Assembly (NCBI GenBank): GCA_963582345.1
Contig: CAUZSN010000020.1
Span: 1-31,184, forward strand
From: CAUZSN01 sp963582345
GTDB lineage: Bacteria > Planctomycetota > Planctomycetia > Planctomycetales > Planctomycetaceae
Length of the DNA: 31,184 nucleotides
Reading direction: 5' to 3'
Part shown: positions 9,363 through 17,939 of the stretch, piece by piece
How positions within the stretch are numbered: the first letter of the stretch is position 1
Layout: each line of letters starts with the position of its first letter
Notes under the pieces: model-generated
Seen by the model: the letters and a program-made list of their open reading frames with translations, nothing else
What the model was told of the DNA's origin: nothing
Database searches by the model: none
Made by a program: the position numbers and the translations under genes

Positions 9363-10220
9363 ATGGCAATTCAGTACACTTGTGAAAACTGTGGCTCGAA
9401 TCTGAAGATCAAAGATGAACTGACCGGTACCAAGGGTAAGTGCCCTAAGTGTAAGCACCCCTTCACTGTACCGTTCTTGACGTCCGATGAATCGATTGCC
9501 GACTTCCTCTCGACCAGTACGGACGAAGCCGCCACAGTCCAACGGACGCACAATCCATCCGCAGCAGCGACCACAGTAGACGACGTCGAAGAGACCCTGC
9601 TGCCGGAACCGGACGAAGCGTTCTATAAAAACGAACCACAATCCGATCAACACTTCGTCTCAGCGGGTGCGATTGCCAGCAACCTGTTGTCAACGACCGA
9701 CCAGAAGGCGCAGAGATTTGACCGTTACAAAGGTGATCCGCGGACTAAAAAGTCGACTGACTACTTTGAAATCGTCAAGTACTTTGCCGTGCAAATCACA
9801 ATCCCCATTGTATGCGTGATGCTAATTGTTGTCTTGGCCACAGTAATCTTCTACATCTCGAAATACGCTGTGGCGACCAAGGTTGAACGGCCAGAGTTAG
9901 GACAAGTGACAGGTGTCGTGACCTATGATAATTTTCCGCTAATCAGTGCTACGGTCATGTTTATTCCTGAAACACAGATCGGCCCCGATCGCAAACGCAA
10001 AACATGGGCCGAGTCCGTTGGGAAAACGGATAAATCCGGGAGATATTCCCTCAAATATGTACAAGGGGTGGAAGGCGCTGCGGTCGGAAAACATCGGGTT
10101 GAAATTCAAGCGGTCAGGAGCAAGATTTTGCTGCCGCCAAAATACAACACCCAGTCCAGGCTGGTACGCAAGGTTAAGTTAGGAGACAATGTCATCGATT
10201 TTAGACTGGAATCGAAGTGA
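9363..10220 (+). CDS. Zinc-ribbon, membrane, transthyretin-like domain protein
   Basis: A 285-residue protein of a three-part design. Residues 7-30 form a zinc ribbon with Cys7, Cys10, Cys27 and Cys30 ('CPKCKHPFTVP'), similar to the MJ0042-type finger common in Planctomycetes. An acidic, low-complexity linker follows. Residues 142-167 form one membrane helix. Residues 181-285 match the carboxypeptidase-regulatory/transthyretin-like beta-sandwich, with 'GVVTYDNFPLISATVMFIP' and 'GKTDKSGRYSLKY'. By topology the zinc ribbon would be cytoplasmic and the sandwich outside. The function is unknown. It follows the DUF1559 gene by 133 bases in the same direction. Confidence 0.8.
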   Translation: MAIQYTCENCGSNLKIKDELTGTKGKCPKCKHPFTVPFLTSDESIADFLSTSTDEAATVQRTHNPSAAATTVDDVEETLLPEPDEAFYKNEPQSDQHFVSAGAIASNLLSTTDQKAQRFDRYKGDPRTKKSTDYFEIVKYFAVQITIPIVCVMLIVVLATVIFYISKYAVATKVERPELGQVTGVVTYDNFPLISATVMFIPETQIGPDRKRKTWAESVGKTDKSGRYSLKYVQGVEGAAVGKHRVEIQAVRSKILLPPKYNTQSRLVRKVKLGDNVIDFRLESK

Positions 10221-10550
10221 CTTAGGTGCTGGAAGCACGCTGGTCTGAATTGTCAGATGTCATACTATTCAACCACACGCTGCTTACATCCGAAATCGGT
10301 CTGACACAGGCCGAATCCGATTATAGTTTCGGTGAGAAATCTCAGGTCCAGAATCTCAGTTCCCGTGTCGCTCCATAACACCAATTCGCACAGTGATCAA
10401 GATGTTGATCCGTATGGTGTGTCCTAGGCAACGGCTAGTCTCTTGACCCGGCAACTGATGGAGCCTTATCCTGCGATGTGAACACTTGGAACAGACAGCA
10501 GCTCACCCTCGCCTCATTCGGACCATTTCCGACGCACAAGCTAACGAACG
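10221..10550. other. Intergenic gap before the DUF1844 gene
   Basis: About 330 bases with no supported gene, RNA or repeat. It presumably contains the promoter of the DUF1844/hydrolase cluster, but no clear boxes stand out. Confidence 0.4.
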
Positions 10551-10886
10551 ATGAATGTTGATGAGTCGAAGACAAAAGACGGTACGCCTGTCAAAAAACT
10601 CGATGTGAAACCACAACCCGATCAAATATCTCCAGCGAATTTCAGCGAGCTGGTAACCATGCTGTCAACTCAGGCCATGGTCGCACTGGGCATAATCCCA
10701 AATCTCGTCACCGGAAAGTCGAATATTCAATTGTCAGTTGCTAAACACTTCGTTGACCTGCTGAATTTGCTTGACCAGAAAACGAAGGACGGTATTTCCG
10801 ATACGAAGCAAGCGTTTCTCGATTCAACTCTGCACGAATTGCGGATAACGCATCTTATGTCTGTGAAGAAAGCAAACTCTGGCTAA
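10551..10886 (+). CDS. DUF1844 domain protein
   Basis: A 111-residue cytoplasmic protein of the DUF1844 family. The core (about residues 28-103) shows the expected pattern 'FSELVTMLSTQAMVALG', a Pro-containing turn, then 'VAKHFVDLLNLLDQKTK' and a closing helix 'LHELRITHL'. The family's function is unknown. The protein is all-helical by appearance, with a hydrophilic, probably flexible N-terminus. Its last base is shared with the ATG of the next gene (TAATG), so it is co-translated with the metallo-hydrolase. Confidence 0.9.
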   Translation: MNVDESKTKDGTPVKKLDVKPQPDQISPANFSELVTMLSTQAMVALGIIPNLVTGKSNIQLSVAKHFVDLLNLLDQKTKDGISDTKQAFLDSTLHELRITHLMSVKKANSG

Positions 10887-11674
10887 TGGATCATCCGTTG
10901 AACAATCAGCTGATCGTTCTCGGCACCGGAACCAGCGTCGGAGTGCCAATGATTGGCTGCCATTGCGCAGTCTGTACGTCCTCCAACCCGCGAAATCATC
11001 GGACACGCACGGGTGTCGCTGTGAATACTCCAGCAGGGTGTTTCCTAATTGACACACCGCCGGAGTTGCGTCTGCAATTGCTGCGTGAAAAGATCTATCG
11101 AATCCACGCTGCCGTTTTTACGCATAGTCACGCCGACCATATCTTCGGACTGGATGATTTACGCGTGATGTATTTTTATCTGAAACAACCCGTTCCTCTA
11201 TATTGTGAAGAATTGGTCGAGCGCCAGCTTCGAACGTCGTTCAATTATGCATTTCTGCCGCCAACTCCAAATACACACGTCGGTGCGGTGCCGCATTTGG
11301 AGTTTTACCGCATCGGAATGGAACCTATTTCTCTGCTTGGCGTAACCGTGCAACCAATTCGACTGTATCACGGCAAACTGCCGGTTCTTGGATTTCGTAT
11401 CGGCAACGTGGCCTACTGTACCGATGTCAGCGAAATCCCAGAGGAAAGCTGGTTGCTGTTAGAAGACTTGGACGTCCTGATCATCGATGCACTGCGTGAC
11501 AGACCGCATCCGACGCATTTTGGCGTCGATCAAAGCCTGGAAGTAGTCGAACGGATTAAACCTCGACAAACATACTTCACACACATCTCGCACAGCCTGG
11601 ACCATGATGCGACGAATGCTCGTTTGCCGAATGGCGTCGAATTGGCGTACGACGGTTTGAGAATCCCATATTGA
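10886..11674 (+). CDS. MBL-fold metallo-hydrolase, PhnP-like
   Basis: A 262-residue metallo-beta-lactamase-fold hydrolase. The N-terminal 'VLGTGTSVGVPMIGCHCAVC' contains Cys25, Cys27 and Cys30, which match the extra structural zinc site of PhnP-type phosphodiesterases. The catalytic signature 'FTHSHADHIFGLDD' supplies His80, His82, Asp84 and His85. Later metal or substrate residues appear in 'YHGKLPVLGFRIG', 'YCTDVSEIP' and 'FTHISHSLDH'. The family includes phosphoribosyl 1,2-cyclic phosphate phosphodiesterases, but no phn genes are nearby, so the substrate is unknown. It overlaps the DUF1844 gene by one base. Confidence 0.92.
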   Translation: MDHPLNNQLIVLGTGTSVGVPMIGCHCAVCTSSNPRNHRTRTGVAVNTPAGCFLIDTPPELRLQLLREKIYRIHAAVFTHSHADHIFGLDDLRVMYFYLKQPVPLYCEELVERQLRTSFNYAFLPPTPNTHVGAVPHLEFYRIGMEPISLLGVTVQPIRLYHGKLPVLGFRIGNVAYCTDVSEIPEESWLLLEDLDVLIIDALRDRPHPTHFGVDQSLEVVERIKPRQTYFTHISHSLDHDATNARLPNGVELAYDGLRIPY

Positions 11675-11697
11675 GAATACCGATACCCACAATAGTT

Positions 11698-12105
11698 ATG
11701 CCAGATCACGAAGTAGCCATGATCGCGTATGTCAAACTGGCCGACTTATCCCAACAGAAAAATCAAATGCAGGGACGAGACAAGTTCTTGGTCCTAGCCG
11801 GTGCTGCGGCCTGCCGTGCCGGTTGGCCAGACGTGACTCGGCGATGTAGAGCTCTGATCATTTCCAACAACTGTGCGCATCTAATCAGAAAATCTAAGAC
11901 GTTTTCCGATGCGATGCGCGATGACGAATTTCAACCGTTTTTGAAACAACTAGAACGATTCTGTTCGTATGAACAGTCAGAACATTTGTTGAGCCAACTG
12001 AATCTCGAACCGGGCTTGCCAAAAGACAAGCAATCGATCAGTAGTGGAGAATACGCCTTGCAATTGCTAACTGGACCACACTGGCCTACGCTAGAGAATC
12101 AGTGA
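11698..12105 (+). CDS. Small helical conserved-looking protein
   Basis: A 135-residue soluble protein that I cannot assign to a named family. It appears helical, with a distinctive centre 'FLVLAGAAACRAGWPDVTRRCR' and no membrane segment or signal peptide. The ATG at 11698 lies 23 bases after the hydrolase stop. A TTG at 11671 overlapping that stop would add nine residues, but it lacks support. The tight spacing suggests it belongs to the DUF1844/hydrolase cluster and may work with the hydrolase. I infer it is a real gene from its coding-like composition and position. Confidence 0.7.
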   Translation: MPDHEVAMIAYVKLADLSQQKNQMQGRDKFLVLAGAAACRAGWPDVTRRCRALIISNNCAHLIRKSKTFSDAMRDDEFQPFLKQLERFCSYEQSEHLLSQLNLEPGLPKDKQSISSGEYALQLLTGPHWPTLENQ

Positions 12106-12413
12106 TTGCAGCTGCACACGTCTAATCGCTGACGGAATAGAATAGCCCGAATTGTTCATGCAGGCAGAAACAAGGTTGCACAACGGATTGCTAGAACAAC
12201 GCAACTGCAAGCATCCAACGTCTTTCTCTGTCTGCAGAGTGATGAAAGAAAAATGACCATAGTTCTAGAAGAAATAGTGTTTTCTCGTTCTGGCTTGCGG
12301 ATTCTTGAATAATTTGGAGTAGCGTCTGCCAAGCGCCCAAATATCAGCGGTCGCAATTCAACTGCCAAGGAGTTGAGTGGGCGACTTTCGTTTGTTCGAA
12401 GTGGAGATATTCC
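12106..12413. other. Intergenic gap before the flavin reductase
   Basis: About 308 bases without a supported gene. A minus-strand frame (about 12437-12156) has no Shine-Dalgarno sequence or domain. A GGAG seven bases before 12414 belongs to the next gene. Confidence 0.4.
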
Positions 12414-12887
12414 ATGGCATTCGACTCGAAAGAGCAACGGCGGATCATGGGTCGGTTTGCAACCAGTGTGACCGTTGTCAGTACGATTGTTGGCAAAGGG
12501 GACACCTGGGGGATGACGGCCAATGCCGTGACTTCGCTGTCACTCGATCCCCCATTGGTCCTAGTCGCGGTCGCTCGCGGAAACCAAACGCACGACTACG
12601 TAAGAGAAAGCCGCTGCTTCGCTATCAATATTTTATCAGCCGATCAGGAACAACTTTCCAATCGCTTTGCCACCGTGGGACCGAAAAACTTTTCGGATCT
12701 CGAGGTCAAGACAGCCGTCACCGGTTCGCCAATCCTTGTCGGCGCAATCGGATACGTCGACTGTAAACTGACTGACATACTTCCTGGCGGTGATCATGCC
12801 ATTTTCATTGGTGAAATTGTTGCCGGCGATGCAGGTGATGGAAAGCCGTTACTCTTTTATAATGGCAGGTATGTTCAGTTGGCCTAA
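12414..12887 (+). CDS. Flavin reductase-like FMN-binding protein
   Basis: A 157-residue protein of the flavin reductase-like (FMN-binding split-barrel) family. Such proteins use NAD(P)H to reduce free FMN or FAD, often for a separate monooxygenase. Diagnostic segments are 'MGRFATSVTVVST', 'GMTANAVTSLSLDPPLVLVAV' at about residues 40-60, 'CFAINILSADQ' and the closing 'LLFYNGRY'. Its length is normal for a stand-alone domain, so it is complete. GGAG seven bases before the ATG supports the start. No monooxygenase is nearby, so the partner and exact substrate remain unknown. Confidence 0.93.
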   Translation: MAFDSKEQRRIMGRFATSVTVVSTIVGKGDTWGMTANAVTSLSLDPPLVLVAVARGNQTHDYVRESRCFAINILSADQEQLSNRFATVGPKNFSDLEVKTAVTGSPILVGAIGYVDCKLTDILPGGDHAIFIGEIVAGDAGDGKPLLFYNGRYVQLA

Positions 12888-13020
12888 TGATAGTAAAACG
12901 CGACTTCTGACCAGTATTCAACCCTTCATGTGAGTACCGATTCGTCAGGAAAACCCCGACCTGTGTCTGCTGCTGACCTACGGCTAATGTCGATTAGTAG
13001 ACTCCGGGTGCCATCCATGA

Positions 13021-13500
13021 GTGATCGCCAACCGTGCAGACGCACAGCCTAAAAGCGTGAGCTTTTTCAACGTGGGCCTCTTTCAAAAACTGTGCCGCCC
13101 AAAGCTTGACGTCACACTCGAAGAACCGTTTCCGCTTGATAAACACATTCCAGTCCAGCACATACTGAATCAGGAGGGTGATAGCACATTCGTAGAGCCG
13201 TATCATGTCAAGTTGACGAAGCATTCTCGGCGTAGCACGCTACATGCCCATTTTCAATTTAGGGCCACGGAGGATCCGTCTCGGTCAATTAAGGTCGTGG
13301 TTGCCCTGAGCGACAACAACGGGAAAGTGTTGGTCAAGCAGTCCCAATATGTTTCTGACCAACGTATTGCCGCACGCGCATCCATCGATTCCGGGAAAGA
13401 TACATGGAAAATGTTTCCGAGGAACTCCGCCGGCTTTGATCTCCCTCTCGCACTCATTGACCAAATCGACCGGATTGAACTGAGGTGCGTCGAAATCTAG
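13021..13500 (+). CDS. Unrecognised beta-rich protein
   Basis: An open frame of up to 159 residues that I do not recognise. Residues from about 55 onward alternate polar and hydrophobic positions ('STLHAHFQFRA', 'SIKVVVALSDNNGKVLVKQS', 'IDRIELRCVEI'), suggesting a small beta-sandwich. The start is uncertain: the frame opens with GTG at 13021, and another GTG at 13057 is possible. Neither has a good ribosome-binding site, and there is no signal peptide. An ATG at 13017 is out of frame and stops after 11 codons. It could be an intact small gene or the C-terminal remnant of a longer secreted protein. Confidence 0.5.
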   Translation: MIANRADAQPKSVSFFNVGLFQKLCRPKLDVTLEEPFPLDKHIPVQHILNQEGDSTFVEPYHVKLTKHSRRSTLHAHFQFRATEDPSRSIKVVVALSDNNGKVLVKQSQYVSDQRIAARASIDSGKDTWKMFPRNSAGFDLPLALIDQIDRIELRCVEI

Positions 13501-13623
13501 CGACAACCAACAGCATTGTCGTAGGCGAGCGAGGAGAACAAAAAAACTTTGTTTACCATGCCTATCCGATACTTTTGCAGAATAGGGAAGTTTTTCCCAA
13601 AAAACGTTCAATTGATGAGCTAG

Positions 13624-15087
13624 TTAGCCTTCAACGTTTACCGCCACACGAAACTCGTCCGACGACACATCATGACCAGTCACCGATTTAAATTGCGACG
13701 CAACTTGAGCCAAATAAATGTCCAATGGCTCGACGATCGTGCAGCCACGTCCACGCGCCTCTTTCAATATGTCGCCATCCTGAGGCATGCATCCGACATC
13801 GATAAACGTCATGGGAGCCCGCAAAAACGACGGATTGAGTTCCGATTTCTTCACTCCCATCCTTAAGTCCGGATCCGCCAGAACAACAATATCGGCCAGC
13901 GTGTCGTACAGATTGTGGAATGGGACAAATCTCGCCTGCAGTCTTTGTGCGATCTGCTGAGTGGCCTTTTCATTCGAGCCGGTCACGCTAACTAAACCTT
14001 TGCGGCGCAAGACTCCATAGACCAGTGACTGAGCCAGTCCGCCCGTACCGATGATCAGCACATTTCGACTATCTAACGGTCGTTCATTCACGGTACGCTT
14101 GCCTAACATAGACTCAAGTACACCTGAAGCAGTTCGCCAAATACTGTTGTAGGCATGCCAGCCATCTGGCTGCTTCAGTAACAAATCAGCGTGTTGCCCT
14201 AACCGAACGGCTTCGTCGGTGTGCTCGGCCAGCGGCAAGATTCGTTCACCTAAGTCACGACTAGTAATGATGGCATTAATTTTCAGCACGTCGAGCATTT
14301 GTTGCAACTTGTCAAACTGATTGCTGACCAGCGGCAGGCAACGGGCGTTAATTCCACGTTTTTTGAACACCGTGTTAAACACTCTTACGGTCGTTGTTTC
14401 CGCTGGACCGACCCCGACGATGCCGATAAAGCGGGTTTGTGGAGAGATATCACGCCAGCCATAAACTTCATCCAACTCACCGACCGTAGCCTGATCCTCA
14501 AATGCTTCCATCCCTCTTTCCAGGGCAGCGTAAATCCACGGTGATCCGTATTTTCGTCCGAGCAGCGAAAACATTAACCCAGCACGACCCAAACCTAGAC
14601 CGACAACTGGCAAGTCGCGTTTCTTTGTAACACCGGCCAACAACGGCCAAGCCGATTCCAGCGTTGGAGTCGGCCACGTAAATTTCACGACGTCGGCGTT
14701 CACCTTGGCCGCATCCTGAAACACTGAGTCAATATTCCTAAGTGGTCTATCGAGACGAGTGTAACTGATAACTCGCTTGGTATCGCCAAATCGTGGAACA
14801 TTCCGGGCCGTTTCAAGGTCAAGTTCCACATATGCCGGACCCGCCACAATCGCTTCACGAAGCAACTTCATCCGTTGATCGTCCGTACCTTTCCAATGCC
14901 CGCCCTCCTGTTGCCGTCGGCAGGACACCAGCATCGGTTTATTTACGCCGTCCAGCAATTCCTTCATGTCCGGTGGTTTGATCAAATGATCGAGACACAG
15001 TTCGATCAAATCGCCTTGACCGGCAGCGTTTAACAGGTCAACTTTTGCAAGTTGCCGAGACGTCGGTGTTACTGAGATACAAATCAT
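13624..15087 (-). CDS. AroD-AroE fusion-like protein with altered catalytic sites
   Basis: The 487-residue protein joins a type I 3-dehydroquinate dehydratase-like barrel (about 1-215) to a shikimate dehydrogenase-like part (about 219-487). The barrel half keeps the Schiff-base Lys135 in 'ADVVKFTWPTP' and 'VELDLE'. However, the substrate Arg of 'ExRxD' is Cys31 ('IELCLD'), the catalytic His after 'ISY' is Thr110, and the late 'SR' Arg is missing. The second half keeps the Rossmann loop 'GTGGLAQS' (347-354) and 'QVASQFKSVTG'. It lacks the 'SxSPxxHN' motif, the 'NVTxPxK' catalytic Lys and the 'NTD' Asp ('AYNSIW' instead). By homology it belongs to the shikimate pathway, but normal activity of either half is doubtful. 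It follows the HlyD-like gene by 71 bases. Confidence 0.85.
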   Translation of the reverse strand: MICISVTPTSRQLAKVDLLNAAGQGDLIELCLDHLIKPPDMKELLDGVNKPMLVSCRRQQEGGHWKGTDDQRMKLLREAIVAGPAYVELDLETARNVPRFGDTKRVISYTRLDRPLRNIDSVFQDAAKVNADVVKFTWPTPTLESAWPLLAGVTKKRDLPVVGLGLGRAGLMFSLLGRKYGSPWIYAALERGMEAFEDQATVGELDEVYGWRDISPQTRFIGIVGVGPAETTTVRVFNTVFKKRGINARCLPLVSNQFDKLQQMLDVLKINAIITSRDLGERILPLAEHTDEAVRLGQHADLLLKQPDGWHAYNSIWRTASGVLESMLGKRTVNERPLDSRNVLIIGTGGLAQSLVYGVLRRKGLVSVTGSNEKATQQIAQRLQARFVPFHNLYDTLADIVVLADPDLRMGVKKSELNPSFLRAPMTFIDVGCMPQDGDILKEARGRGCTIVEPLDIYLAQVASQFKSVTGHDVSSDEFRVAVNVEG

Positions 15088-15158
15088 GGGATTAAAAACT
15101 GAAAACCTGACATTGTTGATTGTACTCTAACAAATTCAACTAATCCGCGTTGGAACAT

Positions 15159-16565
15159 TCACTTGACCTTGCCCTTATGGTCGGAACTTCTACCTCCAGC
15201 CATGACCTGTTGACTGACGATCTTGGTTCGTTGTCGCTCAATTTCGAGTTTCAGGCTTCGATGTGATTGCACAGAAATCCGCGCGCCGTCATGTAGAATA
15301 TCCAGATTGGTCAAGATGACTTGATCACCGGGCTTCAGGTCGGATTTTGAGCCGTCAATAATGGCCAGCGACTGCAATGTGCGTTTCACAACGATCGGTT
15401 GCTGTTTGGCGAACTGGTTCTTCGTAATGAACAGTTTGCCCGCCGTTACGGCATCACGAGGAACAACCATTGTTTGCTTCAATACAGGCCCGGCAATTCG
15501 AGCGTGAACAAACATGCCCGGCAACAGCGGGACGGCGTTCTTCTTGTTGTCGACATGGACGAAGACCATTACAGTCCGTGTCGACTGGTCGACTTCGGGT
15601 GCCGCGCGGACCACATAGCCGCGCCAGCGTGGCTTCGAGGTTTCATTTGTCGCCAATTCAACGAACGACTGATCGCCTGATTGTACTTTTGGTGCGATCT
15701 TGGCATAGTCGGTCAGGGCCAGTGGTATGGGGATCTCGACCTGCGAAACATCCGTTAACTCAGCCAGCGCGTCGCCAGGGCGAACATATTGTCCTTTCTC
15801 TGCCATCACTTCGCTCAAGACTCCGACAAATGGTGGTCGGACGGTTGTGTGTCTCAAGTCGATTTCAGCCAGTTTCTTTTCGATTGCGTGCGCATCCAAA
15901 CGAGATTCAATGAGTTGACGTCGCGGCGGGAACAACGCCCGAGCGTTTTGGTTGCGGATCAACACTTTTTCGTATTGGCGCAGTTCCAATTCGGCCCGTA
16001 ACAATTCACTGCGTGACGCCACATTTTGTACATGTAACTGCTGAACACGCTCGTATTCCTTCTTGAAGGCGTCAAAATCATCCTGCACATTTTCCAGCAA
16101 CCGATCGTTGTTTTTTTGCTCTTGTTCTAACTGAGCCAATTCTGCCCGATCCAGAGCTAAACGCCTTTCGGCCAGATTCACTTTGTCGACGTATGTAGTA
16201 GAATCGATATGGAGCAAGACATCGCCACTAAAACGTTGCGATCGACCAAATTCGCTTACAAGAACGTCCTCAGCGCGGACAGTCTCGCCCACTTTCAGCC
16301 GGGGATTAACCGAGATCACTTCTCCGGCCACCTGTGCGGCAATGACAACTTTTTGATGTGAATGCGCTGTACCGAATCCCGAGACAATCTCTTGCAGGTC
16401 CGATCGTTCAACGTCAAAAACTTCAACGTTGTACACTTTCTGGATCGGTTCGCGCAACGCGGGCGTTTTTTTTAACGAGGCCAGCAGTACGAACACTCCA
16501 CTACCGGTCGCCAATGCGACGATGCACAGCACTACGCTCAAGACGATTTTGCGAACGGACGACAT
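15159..16565 (-). CDS. HlyD/RND-type periplasmic adaptor (membrane fusion protein)
   Basis: A 468-residue membrane fusion protein of the HlyD/efflux-adaptor family. Residues 6-30 form an N-terminal membrane anchor. The first lipoyl half carries 'VVIAAQVAGEVISVNPRLKVGETV'. A long helical hairpin follows (about 115-215, Glu/Gln/Leu-rich), then the second lipoyl half 'TTVRPPFVGVLSEVMAEKGQYVRPGDALAELTD' and a beta-barrel with 'PEVDQSTRTVMVFVHVD' and 'LLPGMFVHARI'. Such adaptors bridge an inner-membrane pump and an outer-membrane channel, but no RND, ABC or TolC partner gene is beside it. The ATG at 16565 was preferred because the anchor follows directly; a TTG at 16619 would add 18 residues. Confidence 0.9.
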   Translation of the reverse strand: MSSVRKIVLSVVLCIVALATGSGVFVLLASLKKTPALREPIQKVYNVEVFDVERSDLQEIVSGFGTAHSHQKVVIAAQVAGEVISVNPRLKVGETVRAEDVLVSEFGRSQRFSGDVLLHIDSTTYVDKVNLAERRLALDRAELAQLEQEQKNNDRLLENVQDDFDAFKKEYERVQQLHVQNVASRSELLRAELELRQYEKVLIRNQNARALFPPRRQLIESRLDAHAIEKKLAEIDLRHTTVRPPFVGVLSEVMAEKGQYVRPGDALAELTDVSQVEIPIPLALTDYAKIAPKVQSGDQSFVELATNETSKPRWRGYVVRAAPEVDQSTRTVMVFVHVDNKKNAVPLLPGMFVHARIAGPVLKQTMVVPRDAVTAGKLFITKNQFAKQQPIVVKRTLQSLAIIDGSKSDLKPGDQVILTNLDILHDGARISVQSHRSLKLEIERQRTKIVSQQVMAGGRSSDHKGKVK

Positions 16566-16964
16566 CGATAACTGCGATGGTTTCAACGCAACAGAAAAAC
16601 ATGACAAGTATTCAAACAAACGTGACTTTATAAATTATAAGCCAAATGGACAAACAACCGCGAGTGACACAATTTGTGCGTTTAAGTAGCACATTAGGCA
16701 AAAATGCACGTGAATCCCGTTCGAATGGAACGATTTCGACACAGATCGACTTGCAGATTGCAATTTCTGAAGGGACGATTCAAGCTACGGCTGTCGCGCC
16801 GCACGGCAAGTTATCACCCAACTCCTCAACGCTGGTGCAATGAATTGGATGCATGTCGATTCAGTTAACTGACACAAAGAACCAAATACAACGCATTCGC
16901 GATAAATTTATGCGACAGGAAGTCGATCAGTTTCGGAAAATGGTTACGCGTTCACGAATAGAGT
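16566..16964. other. Divergent intergenic region
   Basis: About 400 bases between the minus-strand adaptor gene and the plus-strand methyltransferase gene, so it should contain both promoters. The end near the adaptor is AT-rich. A short plus-strand frame at 16646-16843 has no Shine-Dalgarno sequence or domain, and I do not call it. Confidence 0.45.
16634..16639 (-). promoter_or_regulatory. Possible -10 box for the adaptor gene
   Basis: Read on the minus strand the bases are TATAAT inside an AT-rich tract, 68 bases before the ATG at 16565. No good -35 hexamer sits at 16-18 bases, so this is only suggestive. Confidence 0.25.
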
Positions 16965-17918
16965 ATGATCACTGAATTCACCAAACAGCTATGCTGTCCC
17001 GTATGTCACGGCCGTTTTGAACTTGAGGACTTGGCCCAGTCGTTGAAATGTACATCGTGTGGGTCAAGCTACAAAATCGTCGACGACATTCCGAGATTCG
17101 TCTCGCAAGCGCATCTCGCCAGTTTCGGTCTACAGTGGAACAAGTATGAAGTCGTTCAAGACGAAGAAGATCGCGCCACGTTTCATGCAAAGACCGGATT
17201 ATCATTCGGGGAACTGAAAGGACTGACTGTTTTGGATGCAGGTTGCGGCGGCGGCCGATACAGCAAAGTGGCCGCAGAGGCGGGCGCGACGGTAATCGCG
17301 GTCGACCACAGCACTGCCGTCGGTAAAGCGGCCGAGCTTTGCCAGCATCTTCAGAACGTGCGTTTTCTACAGGCCGACCTGAAGAAATTGCCATTGCAGC
17401 CGGACTCGTTCGATTTTGTATTTTCAATTGGCGTAATGCACCATGACGCCGATACTCGTCAAGTCTTCGACGCTGTCGCCACAATGGTTCGGCCGGGCGG
17501 TCGTCTGGCCGTCTGGCTGTATCGCCGCAATCAGTGGTGGCAGGAATCAATCAACAATGTCATCCGCGGACGAACAACTCGGATGCCATCGCATCAACTG
17601 GAGCAATGGTGCAAGTTCGGTGCTCGGTTGGGCGGGCTGCCAGTCATCAAGAGGACGTTGAACAAAGTCGTTAACTTCAGCAGTCACTCGGACTGGCAGA
17701 ACCGCGTCTGTGATACATTCGACTGGTACGCGCCGCAGTACCAGCATCACCACACGATTAACGAAGTTTGCCAGTGGTTCCACGATGCTGGCTTTGAGCA
17801 ATTAACTGTGCTTGCTCCCGAAAAGATGGGACACTTCTATCGGTGGGCTTACCGCCACAATTTGATAATCGGCAGCGGAGTGAATATTTTGGGATCACGA
17901 TCAATAAGCCAGCTTTAA
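16965..17918 (+). CDS. SAM-dependent methyltransferase with Trm112-like zinc ribbon
   Basis: The 317-residue protein starts with a zinc ribbon (Cys11, Cys14, Cys29, Cys32) ending in 'YKIVDDIPRFV', the layout of Trm112-like methyltransferase N-termini. A class I methyltransferase fold follows: motif I 'VLDAGCGGGRYS' at 89-100, the acidic ribose-binding end of strand 2 'VIAVDHS' near 110-116, and 'DFVFSIGVMHH' at 150-160. This Gly-Val-Met-His-His segment is common in small-molecule and lipid methyltransferases. The C-terminal third, with 'DTFDWYAPQYQHHHT', resembles sugar or natural-product methyltransferases. The substrate cannot be read from the sequence. It is a single gene, convergent with the WD40 gene, whose end lies 21 bases away. 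Confidence 0.9.
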   Translation: MITEFTKQLCCPVCHGRFELEDLAQSLKCTSCGSSYKIVDDIPRFVSQAHLASFGLQWNKYEVVQDEEDRATFHAKTGLSFGELKGLTVLDAGCGGGRYSKVAAEAGATVIAVDHSTAVGKAAELCQHLQNVRFLQADLKKLPLQPDSFDFVFSIGVMHHDADTRQVFDAVATMVRPGGRLAVWLYRRNQWWQESINNVIRGRTTRMPSHQLEQWCKFGARLGGLPVIKRTLNKVVNFSSHSDWQNRVCDTFDWYAPQYQHHHTINEVCQWFHDAGFEQLTVLAPEKMGHFYRWAYRHNLIIGSGVNILGSRSISQL

Positions 17919-17939
17919 GACCGAATTGATCAACTTATT

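Noticed and set aside
13589..13608. A small GGGAA/TTCCC hairpin between the beta-rich gene and the AroDE-like gene
   Set aside because: The stem is five base pairs and the A run is on the wrong side for a normal terminator of either gene.
16646..16843. A 65-codon plus-strand frame between the adaptor and methyltransferase genes
   Set aside because: No Shine-Dalgarno sequence, no domain, and it sits in what should be a promoter region.
16978..17550. A long minus-strand frame (about 190 codons) opposite the methyltransferase gene
   Set aside because: It is an antisense shadow of a well-supported methyltransferase, is very Arg-rich, and has no domain or ribosome-binding site.
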